Below, piece by piece: positions 7,691-13,901 of a stretch of DNA of 15,218 nt. Under the pieces are notes generated by a model. The model saw only the letters and a list, made by a program, of their open reading frames with translations. It was not told where the DNA came from and did no database searches. The stretch is from contig CALLHT010000107.1 of the NCBI GenBank assembly GCA_938009335.1, forward strand, positions 1-15,218. Reading direction: 5' to 3'. The DNA comes from an uncultured Rhizobiaceae group bacterium (GTDB lineage: Bacteria > Pseudomonadota > Alphaproteobacteria > Rhizobiales > Rhizobiaceae). Made by a program: the position numbers and the translations under genes. Within the stretch, counting starts at the first letter, position 1. Each line of letters opens with the position of its first letter.

Positions 7691-8809
7691 TCAGGCGACT
7701 TTCAACGCATCCTCGGGAGCATTCATATCCAGATTTAGCGCTTCAGCAACCGCGTAATTGGTGATCTTACCACGGTGAACATTCAGTCCGTTGCGCAAAT
7801 GTGGATTAGACGCAATCGCTTCGAGACCTCGATCAGCAATGGCAAGGCCAAACGGAAGCGTTGCATTGTTCAGTGCATGTGACGATGTTAGCGGTACGGC
7901 ACCCGGCATATTCGCCACGCAATAGTGAACCACATCATCAACGACATAAGTCGGGTCTGAGTGAGTAGTCGCGCGTGAGGTTTCAAAGCACCCGCCCTGA
8001 TCGATAGCCACATCAACAATCACAGAACCATCTTTCATTCGATGCAACATATCTTTGCGCACAAGTTTGGGCGCTGCAGCACCTGGAATAAGAACCGCAC
8101 CGATGACAACATCCGCCGCAATGCACTCCTCTTCAACACTCTCTACTGTTGAATATCGGGTCTTTGCTGTACTGCCAAAAATATCGTCGAGTTCGCGCAT
8201 ACGCGGCAACGATCGATCAAGAATGGTCACATCTGCACCAAGGCCGATTGCCATTTTTGCAGCATGCGTACCCACCACGCCGCCACCTATCACAACCACC
8301 TTCGCAGGCAAGACGCCCGGAACGCCGCCAATAAGCACTCCACGGCCTCCATTTGGCTTCTGTAGGGCAGTTGCCGCGCATTGCATCGATAACCGTCCAG
8401 CAACCTCGCTCATAGGCGCAAGAAGCGGCAAACCACCCTCGTCATCGGTTACGGTCTCGTAAGCAATTGCCGTACACCCGGATTCAATCAGGCCCTTTGT
8501 CTGCTCAGGGTCAGGAGCCAGATGCAGATAGGTGTAGAGGATTTGCCCCTCTTTCAGCTGGACCCACTCGCTTGGCTGCGGCTCCTTAACCTTCACAATC
8601 ATCTCTGCAGTGGAGAAAATGTCACTTGCATTGGGAAGAATTTTAGCACCAGCAGCCTCATAAGCGGCATCGTTTGCTCCGATACCAGCACCAGCACCCG
8701 CTTCTACAAACACTTCGTGACCGCGAGCAACATATTCCCTCGCAGAACCAGGTGTTACGCCAACCCGGAACTCATTATCTTTAATTTCCTTTGGAACCCC
8801 AACGCGCAT
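7691..8809 (-). CDS. ald: Alanine dehydrogenase
   Basis: NAD-dependent enzyme that interconverts L-alanine with pyruvate plus ammonia; it feeds alanine into carbon metabolism or assimilates ammonium. Taking the ATG at 8809, which has a perfect AGGAGGA site 6 nt upstream, gives 372 residues, the family length. The open frame extends to 9049 but the extra N-terminus is not Ald-like. Residues match known Ald catalytic positions: Arg15, Lys75, His96 and Asp270. The NAD-binding fold has the glycine motif VVVIGGGVVGTHAA (about 171-184) with Asp198 at the end of strand 2, which favours NAD over NADP. The C-terminal signature HYCVANMPGAVPLTSSHAL is present. It is divergent from the Lrp-type regulator over 140 nt, which strongly suggests control by that regulator. 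Confidence 0.97.
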   Translation of the reverse strand: MRVGVPKEIKDNEFRVGVTPGSAREYVARGHEVFVEAGAGAGIGANDAAYEAAGAKILPNASDIFSTAEMIVKVKEPQPSEWVQLKEGQILYTYLHLAPDPEQTKGLIESGCTAIAYETVTDDEGGLPLLAPMSEVAGRLSMQCAATALQKPNGGRGVLIGGVPGVLPAKVVVIGGGVVGTHAAKMAIGLGADVTILDRSLPRMRELDDIFGSTAKTRYSTVESVEEECIAADVVIGAVLIPGAAAPKLVRKDMLHRMKDGSVIVDVAIDQGGCFETSRATTHSDPTYVVDDVVHYCVANMPGAVPLTSSHALNNATLPFGLAIADRGLEAIASNPHLRNGLNVHRGKITNYAVAEALNLDMNAPEDALKVA

Positions 8810-8815
8810 CGAAAA

Positions 8816-8822
8816 TCCTCCT
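8816..8822 (-). promoter_or_regulatory. Strong ribosome binding site of ald
   Basis: AGGAGGA on the minus strand, 6 nt before the ATG at 8809, is a perfect Shine-Dalgarno match. It fixes the start and rejects the 80-residue N-terminal extension of the open frame. Confidence 0.9.
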
Positions 8823-8852
8823 GTCGAGCAGCAATTTTCGATAGAATATGAT

Positions 8853-8880
8853 AAAAACACGTACAGATTCGTGCGTTTTT
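8853..8880. repeat. Imperfect inverted repeat with A and T flanks in the ald/aldR control region
   Basis: AAAAACACG (8853-8861) faces CGTGCGTTTTT (8870-8880). Nine base pairs form if the two-base GC bulge is allowed, with an 8-nt loop (TACAGATT). It lies upstream of ald and of the regulator. It could be a second regulator contact site or a hairpin in either leader; the sequence cannot decide. Confidence 0.4.
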
Positions 8881-8883
8881 TAC

Positions 8884-8912
8884 TTGAAACATAAAATCTA
8901 CGCAGAAATACT
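8884..8912 (+). promoter_or_regulatory. Candidate promoter of the Lrp-type regulator gene
   Basis: TTGAAA (8884-8889, 5 of 6 matches to the -35 consensus) and AATACT (8907-8912, 4 of 6 to -10) are separated by exactly 17 nt and lie 37 nt upstream of the ATG at 8950. The -10 falls inside the 15-bp palindrome at 8901-8915, as expected for autoregulation. This is inferred from spacing and position only. Confidence 0.45.
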
Positions 8913-8915
8913 GCG
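8901..8915. promoter_or_regulatory. Candidate Lrp/AsnC-family operator (15-bp palindrome)
   Basis: CGCAG-AAATA-CTGCG: two perfect 5-bp inverted arms around a 5-bp AT-only centre. This is the architecture of known Lrp-family boxes (15 bp with an A/T-rich middle), and it lies between ald and its divergent Lrp-type regulator. Binding is inferred. Confidence 0.55.
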
Positions 8916-8949
8916 AAAATTAGTAAATTATCACGAGAAACCATCAAAG

Positions 8950-9417
8950 ATGAAACTGGATAGAATTGATTCTCAAATTCTGAATCACCTTCAAGATAAT
9001 GCACGAATTTCTCATGTCGATCTCGCCACCAAGGTCGGCCTGTCATCATCTGCCTGCGCGCGTCGGATTGAGCAGCTTGAAAAGGCCGGAGTAATTGAGG
9101 GCTATCACGCTACTCTATCTAATAAGGCACTGGGACAATCCATCACTGCGATCGTGCATATCTCACTTGAGGGTCAATCCGGAACCGACCTTGAGAAGTT
9201 CGAGAAAGCAGTCAGGCATTGCCCGCATATAGCCGCGTGTTTTCTCATGTCGGGAGAATATGACTACATCCTTCGAGTCACAGCCCGAGACATGGAAGCA
9301 TTTGAGAACGTACACAAGAATTGGCTATCCAACTTACCCGGCGTTGCGCGGGTTCAATCCAGTTTTGCCATGCGAACCGTGGTAAACCATGCAAACGTAG
9401 ATATCGGTAGCCTTTAA
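8950..9417 (+). CDS. aldR: Lrp/AsnC-family transcriptional regulator, probable ald regulator
   Basis: DNA-binding regulator of the feast/famine family, forming dimers or octamers and sensing amino acids. From the ATG at 8950 the protein has 155 residues, the standard size. The N-terminal winged helix-turn-helix (about residues 3-60) begins LDRIDSQILNHLQDNARIS and contains VGLSSSACARRIEQLEKAGVI. The C-terminal RAM ligand-binding domain (about 65-150) includes the G-x-Y-D-Y element (SGEYDYILRV) typical of the effector site. The open frame extends upstream to 8848, but those 34 residues are low-complexity and precede the conserved start. The ribosome site is weak. The divergent arrangement with ald matches AldR/AlaR-type regulators in mycobacteria and rhizobia, so alanine-responsive control of ald is likely; the symbol is by context. 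Confidence 0.88.
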   Translation: MKLDRIDSQILNHLQDNARISHVDLATKVGLSSSACARRIEQLEKAGVIEGYHATLSNKALGQSITAIVHISLEGQSGTDLEKFEKAVRHCPHIAACFLMSGEYDYILRVTARDMEAFENVHKNWLSNLPGVARVQSSFAMRTVVNHANVDIGSL

Positions 9418-9455
9418 ATTACAGCATTGTTAGATTGCCTCCAACAACCCCGTGC

Positions 9456-9460
9456 AGGAG
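9456..9460 (+). promoter_or_regulatory. Ribosome binding site of the alpha/beta hydrolase gene
   Basis: AGGAG lies 6 nt before the ATG at 9467. It overlaps the alternative in-frame GTG at 9452 and so favours the ATG as the start. Confidence 0.75.
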
Positions 9461-9466
9461 AAAAAT

Positions 9467-10438
9467 ATGAGACGCGTTTTTAAAATGCTTATGGGCACCT
9501 TGTTACTTTTCCTGCTCATTTTCTTTCTCGGACCAAGACCAGATACAACTGAAATGATTACGTTTGATAGTGCAACCATAGGAAACGACCTTGATGCCTA
9601 TTTGGCAGAGGTTGAAAAAGGTATTCCAAACCTAACACCGGGTGCGGAAAAAGAAATCATTTGGCGTAACGTATCAACTAAGGCGAAGACCCCCTACTCG
9701 GTTGTTTATGTACATGGGTTTTCGGCAACCAAACATGAAATCAGGCCTGTGCCTGACCATGTTGCTGAAGCGATGAACGCCAACTTGTTCTACACCCGTA
9801 TCACTGGCCATGGGCGCGACGGAGATGGTTTAGCCGAGGCAACGGTTCAAGATCACGCAAACGATTACGCAGAAGCAATCGAGATTGGAAAACGGCTCGG
9901 CGACAAGGTAATTTTGATTGCAACTTCAAACGGTGCAAACATCTCTACGTGGGGATTGGGGAACACCGAGCTTTCCAAAGATGTTGCTGCTGCAATTTTT
10001 CTATCGGCAAATTATGAGTTGCAGGGCATCAGTACTTCGCTGGCAAACATCCCTTGGGCTGAGACACTACTCCCGCTTGTTGGCGGACAACATCGCGAGT
10101 GGGAACCAAGCAATGAATTGCACGGTAAGTGGTGGACGACATCCTATCCGAGCCGTTCGATTTTCCCCATGACTGCCATGCTGAAGATGATGAAAGCAGT
10201 CCATAAATCCACCATCAAGCAACCGGCTCTATTTATTTTTTCACCAGAAGATACTGTGATCTTTCCCGATGAAATTCGCAAGGTGGCTAGCGAATGGGGC
10301 GGTCCTACTGAGCTGTACGAAGTCGAACAAACCGAAGATGGCTCTAAGCATGTCATTGCAGGGGATATTATGTCTCCGGGAAACACCGAACCTGTCACGC
10401 AACGTATTATCAAGTGGTTAGAGAAAACACTCCCTTGA
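9467..10438 (+). CDS. Membrane-anchored or exported alpha/beta hydrolase
   Basis: Predicted serine hydrolase (esterase, lipase or related) of 323 residues. The first 22 residues are an N-terminal hydrophobic segment after a basic start (MRRVFK, then leucine- and phenylalanine-rich to residue 21), a signal anchor or signal peptide. No lipobox cysteine is visible, so the rest is probably periplasmic. Alpha/beta-fold markers: the oxyanion region VVYVHGFSA, the following GHGRDG loop, and a likely triad of Ser154 (nucleophile elbow A-T-S-N-G), Asp262 (SPEDTVI) and His295 (SKHVIAGD). The elbow departs from the usual G-x-S-x-G by Ala in the first position. Substrate unknown. It follows the Lrp-type regulator by 49 nt on the same strand and could be co-transcribed; it converges on the MFS gene with a 15-nt gap. 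Confidence 0.85.
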   Translation: MRRVFKMLMGTLLLFLLIFFLGPRPDTTEMITFDSATIGNDLDAYLAEVEKGIPNLTPGAEKEIIWRNVSTKAKTPYSVVYVHGFSATKHEIRPVPDHVAEAMNANLFYTRITGHGRDGDGLAEATVQDHANDYAEAIEIGKRLGDKVILIATSNGANISTWGLGNTELSKDVAAAIFLSANYELQGISTSLANIPWAETLLPLVGGQHREWEPSNELHGKWWTTSYPSRSIFPMTAMLKMMKAVHKSTIKQPALFIFSPEDTVIFPDEIRKVASEWGGPTELYEVEQTEDGSKHVIAGDIMSPGNTEPVTQRIIKWLEKTLP

Positions 10439-10453
10439 TCAAAAAAATTGCCA

Positions 10454-11641
10454 TCAATTGTTTGGCTTAGCGTCCTTGGAAAACCCGTAGATGGCCAATG
10501 CTAGAGCGGTAATGATTGTATAAAACGCAAACAAGGCTTGGTATTGCGGTTCAAAATCACCGGCAACGGTATAATGGTCTACCACGGGGCCAGATATCCA
10601 CTGCAAGATCCCTGCCCCGCCTATCGCACAGAAATTGAGTAGTGTCACACCACGTCCGACCAAATTGGAGGGAACAAAAGACTTTCCATGCGCCATTTGG
10701 ACTGCATAAGCCGCTCCAAAGAAAGCAAGTGCCGTGATTGCTCCGGTGAACACAAGCGGATTTTCCGGCAGCCCCATCGAAAGCCAAAAGCAGATACACA
10801 ACACGAGTGTGCTACCGCAAAAAACGACCCATTTTCTTGAATTGAAAATACGATCCAGCGGGCCGAAAGCGAATGTTCCCAATACAAGCGCGATAGACAT
10901 AATCAACACCGCATTTCCCGTTTCAAGGCTATTGTAACCATAGACTTCATTGTGGATCGGACCAACCCAAGACCCGCGCAATCCTGCTGACGCAGCATAA
11001 CCAGCAAAGATCATTGGGAAGATAAACCACAATTCTCGGATTTTCAGAATATCAAAGAAGCCGCCGCCTTCAGAAGTTCCGTCCTCACCAATCTGATCGG
11101 GATCACGGACTAATGCTAAAATCGCCACGCCGACCATGGCTGCAACCACCCCAAGAACCAGAGCGCAGTTCCGCCATCCATAGGCTTCCACCGCTGCTGC
11201 TAAAGGTGCTGAACTTCCAATATTGCCGAGAGTACCAATACCAATAAACACCGAAACCAATGTTGCGAACTGCCCGGCATCATACTCTCGCACAAAAATA
11301 TACATCGGCCCCATAAGCGCCGGGGAGCAACCAACCCCAATCATAGCCATGGCAATAATGATCATTGCAGGACTTTGCGCCAGCCCGAACAAGATCGTTC
11401 CACCGCCGCAAAAGAGTGTGAAAATGTATCCCGTCGTGCGACGCGGCCCCTTGGTATCAAGCAAAATTCCAACAGGAAATTGAAACACCGCAAACGCCAC
11501 GAACCAGGCACCAGATGCATAGGCCAGTTCCACCGGCCCCATGCCAAGATCCGTCTTCAACACTTCATTCAACACTGCAAGGAATGCGCGGAAAAACTGG
11601 CTAAACACATATGAGGCGCAAAGCGCGATGATTCCAAACAT
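10454..11641 (-). CDS. Major facilitator superfamily transporter
   Basis: Inner-membrane secondary transporter of 395 residues with about 12 predicted membrane helices in two six-helix halves. The cytoplasmic loop between helices 2 and 3 has the MFS motif A variant GILLDTKGPRRT (about residues 59-70). The central loop (about 188-200, DPDQIGEDGTSEGGG) is short and acidic. The substrate cannot be read from sequence; the protein resembles broad MFS permease groups of Proteobacteria. The start ATG at 11641 has a good GGAG site (minus strand, 11648-11651). It is divergent from the VOC dioxygenase gene over 182 nt, so it may export or import the compound that the dioxygenase handles (inference). 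Confidence 0.88.
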   Translation of the reverse strand: MFGIIALCASYVFSQFFRAFLAVLNEVLKTDLGMGPVELAYASGAWFVAFAVFQFPVGILLDTKGPRRTTGYIFTLFCGGGTILFGLAQSPAMIIIAMAMIGVGCSPALMGPMYIFVREYDAGQFATLVSVFIGIGTLGNIGSSAPLAAAVEAYGWRNCALVLGVVAAMVGVAILALVRDPDQIGEDGTSEGGGFFDILKIRELWFIFPMIFAGYAASAGLRGSWVGPIHNEVYGYNSLETGNAVLIMSIALVLGTFAFGPLDRIFNSRKWVVFCGSTLVLCICFWLSMGLPENPLVFTGAITALAFFGAAYAVQMAHGKSFVPSNLVGRGVTLLNFCAIGGAGILQWISGPVVDHYTVAGDFEPQYQALFAFYTIITALALAIYGFSKDAKPNN

Positions 11642-11704
11642 GTGTCTCTCCGAGGCTTCAGCGGTTGCCTACGCCCTTCCCGCTGACAACACAAGAACCT
11701 ATTG

Positions 11705-11714
11705 AGCAATTGCT
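11705..11714. promoter_or_regulatory. Candidate operator palindrome between the MFS and dioxygenase genes
   Basis: AGCAATTGCT is a perfect 10-bp palindrome within the 182-nt divergent region (11642-11823). The 8-mer TTGCTAGA, which begins inside it at 11710, recurs at 11795-11802, 85 nt away (about eight helical turns). No regulator gene lies in the window for this pair. A short palindrome and one 8-mer repeat can arise by chance, so this is only a candidate. Confidence 0.25.
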
Positions 11715-11823
11715 AGATCGTAGACACATAGATTGAGTGAACGCACTGTAAATCAAACCCCATCTTCCAAACCAAAATGGAAACCGTAAATTAGTTGCTA
11801 GAACACATTCAAGGATTCCGGAC

Positions 11824-12756
11824 ATGCTGAAAGAGATTAAGGGCCTGCACCATGTTACGTCGATGGCTGATGACGCCCGCGCAAACAATGCATTTTTCAT
11901 CCAAACACTGGGTTTGCGGCGCGTAAAAAAGACGGTGAATTTTGACCGCCCAGATGTTTACCACCTTTATTACGGCGACGAGCATGGTTCACCGGGTTCC
12001 GTGATGACCTATTTTCCGTTTCCCGGCATGGCAAGAGGTAACAAAGGCGTTGGCGAAGTAGGACAGACCGCATTTTCCGTGCCGCAAGGCTCGTTAGGGT
12101 TTTGGGGAAAACGTTTGGCAGAAATGGGAATAACCGACCTTGTGACATCTGAACGCTTTGGCGAACAGCGTCTGGAATTTACAGGTCCCGATTTAGATGA
12201 GTTTGCCCTTGTGGAAATCGCTGATGACAAAAGGGCTCCTTGGATAACTGATAGCATTTCTGAGGATCATGCCATTCGTGGGTTTCATTCCACTTCAATG
12301 CGCTTGTCTGATGATGCCGCAATGAAAGAGCTACTCACGTTCATGAATTATCAGGTGCAGGATACGCAAAACGGCATTACGAGACTTGCCGTTGAGAATG
12401 GGAATGGCGCAGATGTGCTCGATGTAGAGGTGCTACCTTCCGCTTCTGCCTCGCAACAAGGCGCGGGTTCGGTCCATCACCTCGCGTTTTCAGTTGAAGA
12501 TCGCGCAGCACAATTGCAGGTCCGTAAAGCCTTGATGGACACCGGTTACGCTGTTACGCCAGTCATTGACCGCGACTATTTCTGGGCAATCTATTTCAGA
12601 ACACCTGGTGGCATCTTGTTTGAAGTCGCAACAAATGAGCCAGGTTTTGACCGCGATGAACCATTGCAAAATCTTGGACAGGATTTGAAACTACCAACGC
12701 AGCACGAACACCTGCGCGAACAATTGGAAAATCTGCTTCAACCCATCGAAGACTAA
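11824..12756 (+). CDS. VOC-superfamily ring-cleaving (hydroquinone-type) dioxygenase
   Basis: 310-residue protein with two vicinal-oxygen-chelate modules, of the PcpA/LinE/MhqO type that opens (chloro)hydroquinone rings with Fe(II) and O2. The N-terminal module starts GLHHVTSMADDARANNAFF and has VKKTVNFDRPDVYHLYYGD and the FPFPGM stretch. The C-terminal module has SVHHLAFSVED and GGILFEVATNEPGF. Likely metal ligands are His10, His219 and Glu267, close in spacing to the His11/His227/Glu276 set I recall for PcpA. A ribosome site AAGGA (11811-11815) sits 8 nt before the ATG. The nitroreductase follows after 15 nt, so the two are likely one operon. The true substrate is unknown; Bacillus MhqO has the same length class and is induced by quinones. 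Other VOC activities such as glyoxalase or thiol transferase are less likely given two full modules and the conserved N-terminus. Confidence 0.85.
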   Translation: MLKEIKGLHHVTSMADDARANNAFFIQTLGLRRVKKTVNFDRPDVYHLYYGDEHGSPGSVMTYFPFPGMARGNKGVGEVGQTAFSVPQGSLGFWGKRLAEMGITDLVTSERFGEQRLEFTGPDLDEFALVEIADDKRAPWITDSISEDHAIRGFHSTSMRLSDDAAMKELLTFMNYQVQDTQNGITRLAVENGNGADVLDVEVLPSASASQQGAGSVHHLAFSVEDRAAQLQVRKALMDTGYAVTPVIDRDYFWAIYFRTPGGILFEVATNEPGFDRDEPLQNLGQDLKLPTQHEHLREQLENLLQPIED

Positions 12757-12769
12757 CGGTATAACCGTT
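12755..12769 (+). other. Hairpin between dioxygenase stop and nitroreductase start
   Basis: AACGGT-ATA-ACCGTT is a perfect 6-bp stem with a 3-nt loop. It begins inside the TAA stop at 12754-12756 and ends 2 nt before the ATG at 12772. It occupies the place of a ribosome site, and none is visible, so it may modulate or couple nitroreductase translation (inference). No T-tract follows, so it is not an intrinsic terminator. Confidence 0.4.
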
Positions 12770-12771
12770 TC

Positions 12772-13443
12772 ATGAAAGTATCAGACGCCGTTAAAAACCG
12801 TATCTCGACCCGTGCATTTCAAGACACACCGGTTTCATTAAAGACTGTTCAAACAGTGTTTGAGGAAGCCGCTCGCTCCCCGTCCGGAGGCAATGTTCAA
12901 CCTTGGAAAATCGTCATCCTGAGTGAGGAAAAACTCCCCGAGCTAAAAGAGCTTATGACGCGCAGACTTGCCGGAGACGCTCATCCTGAAGGCGAAGCGC
13001 CCGAATATGCCGTTTATCCGTCCAAGCTTAAAGAGCCATACAGAACCGCACGTTTTGAAGTTGGCGAAGACATGTATGGATTATTGGGCATATCGCGAGA
13101 CGAAAAACCCAAACGCCTAGAATGGTTTGGAAACAACTTCCAGTTTTTTGGGGCTCCGGCCGCAGCCTTTTGTTTTGTAGATCGCGATATGGGGCCGCCC
13201 CAATGGTCTGATCTCGGCATGTATCTGCAAACCGCAATGCTGCTATTTCAGGAACATGGGATTGATACCTGCGCACAAGAATGTTGGTCATTCTATCCCA
13301 GAACCATATCGGAATTCTGCGAAACACCAGACGAATGGATGCTATTTTGCGGTTTGGCAATTGGCTACAAAGATGAAAACCACCCCGTGAACGCGTTGCG
13401 GACCAAACGCTTGCCAACAGATGAATGGTTGAAGGTCTTATAA
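12772..13443 (+). CDS. Nitroreductase-family FMN-dependent oxidoreductase
   Basis: 223-residue protein of the NfsB/PnbA-like nitroreductase family, normally a homodimer with FMN that uses NAD(P)H to reduce nitroaromatics, quinones or similar compounds. Evidence: the N-terminal FMN-phosphate motif NRISTRAF (residues 9-16), SPSGGNVQPWKIVIL (about 37-51), the dimer and flavin region GPPQWSDLGMYLQTAMLLFQEHGIDTCAQ, and the C-terminal GLAIGYKDENHPVNALR with a basic tail that usually contacts FMN phosphate. It lies 15 nt after the VOC dioxygenase and probably shares its transcript. Bacillus mhqN (nitroreductase) and mhqO (dioxygenase) form the analogous pair. It lacks its own strong ribosome site and converges on the DUF1330 gene with only 6 nt between the stops. 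Confidence 0.9.
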   Translation: MKVSDAVKNRISTRAFQDTPVSLKTVQTVFEEAARSPSGGNVQPWKIVILSEEKLPELKELMTRRLAGDAHPEGEAPEYAVYPSKLKEPYRTARFEVGEDMYGLLGISRDEKPKRLEWFGNNFQFFGAPAAAFCFVDRDMGPPQWSDLGMYLQTAMLLFQEHGIDTCAQECWSFYPRTISEFCETPDEWMLFCGLAIGYKDENHPVNALRTKRLPTDEWLKVL

Positions 13444-13449
13444 GAGCAC

Positions 13450-13866
13450 CTAACCGAATGATTTACCGGGCTTTTGCGGGTTAAAACGCACTAGGCGAGA
13501 GGTCTGCACGGCTGCAGTTCTGTGTTTAACAGCCTTTTGATATTCAGGATCTTTCACCATATCCACGAAAGCTTGCGAAGAGGGATATTCTGCAATAAAC
13601 GCGATATCCCATGCTTCATCTTCGGGACCTATAAGCATCAATTCGAATGCACCGCTCCAGAAAATACGCCCACCCACTTTTTTGAGGATTGGCGCTGTTT
13701 CCCGTCCATAGGCGGCATAGGCTTCTGAACCTGAAACCATAGTTCCGTCGTCATAAATCGCCGACTCTCTCAGTTTCACAAGATTTAACATATGAACCGG
13801 ACCCGAACGATCCATCTCACGAAACTGCTTGAACGTTTCTTTGTCAGGATTTGTGTAGCTCTGCAT
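13450..13866 (-). CDS. DUF1330-like dimeric alpha/beta-barrel protein
   Basis: 138-residue small protein resembling DUF1330/EthD-like ferredoxin-fold proteins. Recognisable parts are VHMLNLVKLRESAIYDDG (about residues 24-41), SGSEAYAAYGRETAPILKKVGGRIFWSG, and the family ending in which a tyrosine- and serine-rich helix (EYPSSQAFVDMVKDPEYQKAVKHR) precedes a last strand (SRLVRF). No catalytic residue can be named with confidence. It is longer than the roughly 95-residue typical DUF1330 protein, the extra length being an N-terminal helix. A GAGGGG ribosome site precedes the ATG at 13866. The RND exporter gene ends 35 nt upstream on the same strand, so the two could share a transcript. Cytosolic; function unknown. 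Confidence 0.75.
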   Translation of the reverse strand: MQSYTNPDKETFKQFREMDRSGPVHMLNLVKLRESAIYDDGTMVSGSEAYAAYGRETAPILKKVGGRIFWSGAFELMLIGPEDEAWDIAFIAEYPSSQAFVDMVKDPEYQKAVKHRTAAVQTSRLVRFNPQKPGKSFG

Positions 13867-13901
13867 AACGCCCCTCTAGCCCATTGCCTATTGTACTAAT
13901 C

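Noticed and set aside
8848..8949. 34-residue N-terminal extension of the Lrp-type regulator
   Set aside because: It would begin within the ald promoter region, is unlike the family, and would translate through the candidate operator.
8810..9049. 80-residue N-terminal extension of alanine dehydrogenase
   Set aside because: The perfect ribosome site before 8809, family length and conserved N-terminus fix the start there; the extension overlaps the regulator gene and its promoter.
10441..10459. Minus-strand AT-rich hairpin with a T7 tract at the MFS gene end as a terminator
   Set aside because: The stem (AATTG/CAATT) has a single G-C pair and its loop contains part of the stop codon; too weak to call, though it is the best candidate at any of the convergent junctions.
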